Assembly: GCA_017619295.1 (NCBI GenBank)
Contig: JAFZSQ010000037.1
Span: 1-33,017, forward strand
Source of the DNA: Lachnospiraceae bacterium
GTDB taxonomy: Bacteria > Bacillota > Clostridia > Lachnospirales > Lachnospiraceae
Length of the DNA: 33,017 bases
Direction: 5' to 3'
The position numbers and the translations under genes are program-made. Positions 30,955-33,017 of this stretch are shown piece after piece. The notes under the pieces were generated by a model. It saw only the letters and a program-made list of their open reading frames with translations, ran no database searches and was not told where the DNA came from. Positions within the stretch are counted from its first letter, which is position 1. The number at the start of each line of letters is the position of its first letter.

Positions 30955-31821
30955 ATGTCTTTTTCGACTGATGTTAAAGAAGAGCTGACCAAACACATAC
31001 CGGGACCCCGTCATTGCGCCCTTGCAGAGCTCATGGCTATCATGCATTTTGCCGGATATTTCGGCAAGACTGAGGACGATGGACTCATCATTGGCTTTAA
31101 ATCCGACAACCCCTGTGTTTTAAGAAAAGGCTTTACATTGTGGAAAAAAACCTTTAATATAGAATCTGCTATGGTCCTTAGAGGGGCGGAAGCTGACATG
31201 GTAATGGACAAATTCGGCAATTTGTCTGATCCCGTGGACCCTGTATTCCTTAAGAGTTCCTGTTGCCGAAGGGCTTTTTTAAGGGGCGTTTTTTTAAGCG
31301 TTGGTTCGGTCAGCGATCCGGATAAAAGCTATCACATGGAGTTTTTGTGCGAGAATGAAGCACAGGCCATGCAGCTTAAGGACATCATAAGGGACTTTGA
31401 CGTAGAAGCAAAGATTATTACGCGAAAGAAGTATTTTGTCGTATATATAAAAGAAGGCTCATCGATAGTAGAACTTCTCAATGTAATGGAAGCTCATGTT
31501 TCACTGATGAGCTTTGAGAACTCCAGAATTCTTAAGGAAGTCAGAAATACCGTTAACCGAAGAGTTAACTGTGAGACAGCCAACATCAAGAAGACTGCGG
31601 ATGCTTCGTCCAGACAGATGGAGGACATTTATCTACTTAGGGATACATACGGACTGAAGAATCTCCCGGAGAAACTCAGGGAGGTGGCGGAAGTTCGATT
31701 GGAATACCCGGAGGCCACCCTTCAGGAATTGGGTGAGATGCTTTCGGTTCCGGTTGGCAAATCCGGAGTAAATCACAGGCTCAGAAAGCTGTCCGAGCTT
31801 GCTGATAAGGTAAGGGGCTAA
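30955..31821 (+). CDS. whiA: DNA-binding sporulation/division regulator WhiA
   Basis: The 288-residue protein begins with SFSTDVKEELTKHI and an N-terminal LAGLIDADG-like fold (CCRRAFLRGVFLSVGSVSDP). It ends with the WhiA helix-turn-helix region (NLPEKLREVAEVRLEYPEAT, then LQELGEMLSVPVGKSGVNHR). It is at the short end of the family range. WhiA binds DNA and influences cell division or sporulation in other Gram-positives; the endonuclease catalytic residues are normally lost. AGGAGG precedes the ATG. The next gene encodes the HPr-like protein, as in the B. subtilis whiA-crh order. Confidence 0.94.
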   Translation: MSFSTDVKEELTKHIPGPRHCALAELMAIMHFAGYFGKTEDDGLIIGFKSDNPCVLRKGFTLWKKTFNIESAMVLRGAEADMVMDKFGNLSDPVDPVFLKSSCCRRAFLRGVFLSVGSVSDPDKSYHMEFLCENEAQAMQLKDIIRDFDVEAKIITRKKYFVVYIKEGSSIVELLNVMEAHVSLMSFENSRILKEVRNTVNRRVNCETANIKKTADASSRQMEDIYLLRDTYGLKNLPEKLREVAEVRLEYPEATLQELGEMLSVPVGKSGVNHRLRKLSELADKVRG

Positions 31822-31839
31822 GGCCCAAGGAGGAGAATT

Positions 31840-32100
31840 ATGACAAAAAAATCTGTAACCATTAATCTTGAAAACGGTCTTGATGCACGTCCCATTGCCC
31901 TTCTTGTGCAGAGAGCCAGCCAGCACGAATCCAGAATTTACATCGAGATCGGCGATAAGAGAGTAAATGCCAAGAGCATCATGGGTATGATGAGTCTTGT
32001 TTTGGATAATGGCGAAACCTTAACTGTTGCAGCAGACGGAACCGACGAGAAGGAAGCTGTTGTTGATTTGGAACAGTTCCTTAGCGGACAGACTGCTTAA
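31840..32100 (+). CDS. HPr-like protein lacking His15 (Crh-type)
   Basis: The 86-residue HPr fold has NGLDARPIALLVQ where canonical HPr has GLHARPA: position 15, the histidine phosphorylated by enzyme I, is Asp. The regulatory site is kept: NAKSIMGMMSL with Ser46. It therefore cannot carry phosphate for sugar uptake but should still be phosphorylated by HprK, like B. subtilis Crh (Gln15). Expected role: co-regulator for CcpA or another Ser46-P target. AAGGAGGAG lies just before the ATG. Position after whiA matches crh. A canonical ptsH, if any, must be elsewhere. Confidence 0.93.
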   Translation: MTKKSVTINLENGLDARPIALLVQRASQHESRIYIEIGDKRVNAKSIMGMMSLVLDNGETLTVAADGTDEKEAVVDLEQFLSGQTA

Positions 32101-32115
32101 TACGAATATATCCGC

Positions 32116-32142
32116 ATTCCATATTTGGAATAGCGATATAAT
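32116..32142 (+). promoter_or_regulatory. Promoter region of fba with inverted repeat
   Basis: TATAAT at 32137-32142 lies 51 bases before the start codon. The inverted repeat ATTCCA (32116-32121) with TGGAAT (32126-32131) covers the -35 position, so a regulator could act here. No strong -35 is seen and no T-run follows, so it is not a terminator. Confidence 0.45.
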
Positions 32143-32193
32143 ATCCCTAATGGGTTAACTAAAAATTTCATACTAATATAGGAGGTATATAAA

Positions 32194-33017
32194 ATGGCAT
32201 TAGTTACCACGAAAGACATGTTTGCTAAAGCTTATGATGGCGGATACGCTGTCGGTGCATTCAACGTAAACAACATGGAAATCGTACAGGGTATCACAGA
32301 GGCAGCAGGCGAGTTAAAGAGCCCTGTTATCCTTCAGGTATCCAAGGGTGCAAGAGCATACGCTAACCACACTTACCTTGTTAAGCTGGTTGAGGCAGCT
32401 GTAGCTGAGAACCCTGAAATCCCCATCGCATTACACTTGGATCACGGTGATACATTTGAACTTTGTAAGTCTTGTATCGACGGTGGATTTACATCTGTTA
32501 TGATCGACGCTTCCTCAAAGTCATTTGAGGACAACATCGCTTTAACACAGCAGGTTGTTGAGTATGCACACGCACACGGCGTTGTAGTTGAGGCTGAGCT
32601 TGGTACTCTTGCAGGTATCGAGGATGAAGTACAGGTTGAGGCTGGTAAGGAAGCTTACACTCGTCCTGAAGAGGTTGAAGAGTTTGTTGACAGAACAGGT
32701 TGTGACTCTCTTGCAATCGCTATCGGAACATCACACGGTGCTTACAAGTTCACTCCCGAGCAGTGCACAAGAAATGCAGACGGAATCCTTGTTCCCCCTC
32801 CGCTTCGTTTCGACGTTCTTGAGGAGTGCATCAAGAGACTTCCCGGATTCCCTATCGTACTTCACGGTTCATCTTCAGTTCCTCAGGAATTCGTTAAGAT
32901 GGTTAACCAGTACGGCGGAAAGATGCCCGATGCTGTAGGTATTCCTGAAGAGCAGCTTCGTCAGGCAGCTAAGCTTGCTGTATGTAAGATCAATATCGAC
33001 TCCGATATCCGTCTTGC
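32194..33017 (+). CDS. fba: Class II fructose-bisphosphate aldolase (3' partial)
   Basis: The first 274 residues of the zinc-dependent glycolytic aldolase are present; the gene runs off the window. GAFNVNNMEI, the catalytic HLDHGDTFE (Asp83, His84), VEAELGTLAGIEDE, IGTSHGAYKF and IVLHGSSSVP are the active-site and metal-binding segments. The GILVPPPLRFDVLEE stretch fits the longer, roughly 300-residue Clostridia form. AGGAGG (32180-32185) is eight bases before the ATG. It has its own promoter. Codon use is strongly biased, as expected for a highly expressed enzyme. Confidence 0.95.
   Translation, partial: MALVTTKDMFAKAYDGGYAVGAFNVNNMEIVQGITEAAGELKSPVILQVSKGARAYANHTYLVKLVEAAVAENPEIPIALHLDHGDTFELCKSCIDGGFTSVMIDASSKSFEDNIALTQQVVEYAHAHGVVVEAELGTLAGIEDEVQVEAGKEAYTRPEEVEEFVDRTGCDSLAIAIGTSHGAYKFTPEQCTRNADGILVPPPLRFDVLEECIKRLPGFPIVLHGSSSVPQEFVKMVNQYGGKMPDAVGIPEEQLRQAAKLAVCKINIDSDIRL

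Overview
The window looks like the chromosome of a low-to-moderate GC, Gram-positive anaerobe of the class Clostridia, most likely a Lachnospiraceae (Butyrivibrio-like) species. The evidence is the uvrC-hprK-ROK kinase-murB-whiA-HPr-like cluster, an HPr paralogue with Asp in place of His15, lipobox lipoproteins, strong AGGAGG ribosome binding sites, rho-independent terminators and a YesN/AraC-type regulator next to an ABC importer. All assignments come from reading the sequence and remembered family motifs; no database search was run.

Layout. (1) 1-5380: the tail of an AraC-type regulator, then a three-gene ABC importer (lipoprotein, fused double permease, ATPase) with a strong hairpin after the binding-protein gene and a terminator at the end. 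The ATPase carries an unusually large insertion. (2) 5399-7418: a beta-helix lipoprotein converging with nth. (3) 7421-11476, minus strand: a MacB-like efflux/lipid ABC system (ATPase plus FtsX-type permease) and a TetR-type repressor. Matching palindromes lie in front of both transcription units. (4) 11467-13402: galM, then a striking 14-unit, 10-bp-periodic AT-rich repeat, then a PAP2 phosphatase. (5) 13438-18271: a membrane J-like protein overlapping an HscC-type Hsp70, and a DUF1846 protein. (6) 18305-20510: ftsH, with a perfect cre consensus inside its promoter spacer.

(7) 20536-26134 is an accessory island between ftsH and uvrC. It starts with a two-gene toxin-antitoxin-like module (DUF3990/ADP-ribosyltransferase-like protein plus an XRE protein), whose promoter contains a palindrome and whose first gene looks leaderless. 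Next come displaced polymorphic-toxin pieces: a 5'-truncated toxin tail with a small protein resembling EF-Tu domain III, then a truncated Rhs C-terminus with an HNH-like (DUF2380/SitA-type) nuclease tip and a SUKH-like immunity gene, then an orphan ankyrin-repeat gene and a holin. The later part of this island (from about 23.9 kb) is AT-richer than its surroundings.

(8) 26144-33017: uvrC, then hprK, ROK glucokinase, murB, whiA, a Crh-like HPr and the start of a class II fructose-bisphosphate aldolase gene. HprK, the Ser46-bearing HPr paralogue, the kinase, the aldolase and the cre site in the ftsH promoter together suggest carbon-catabolite signalling, with CcpA itself outside the window.
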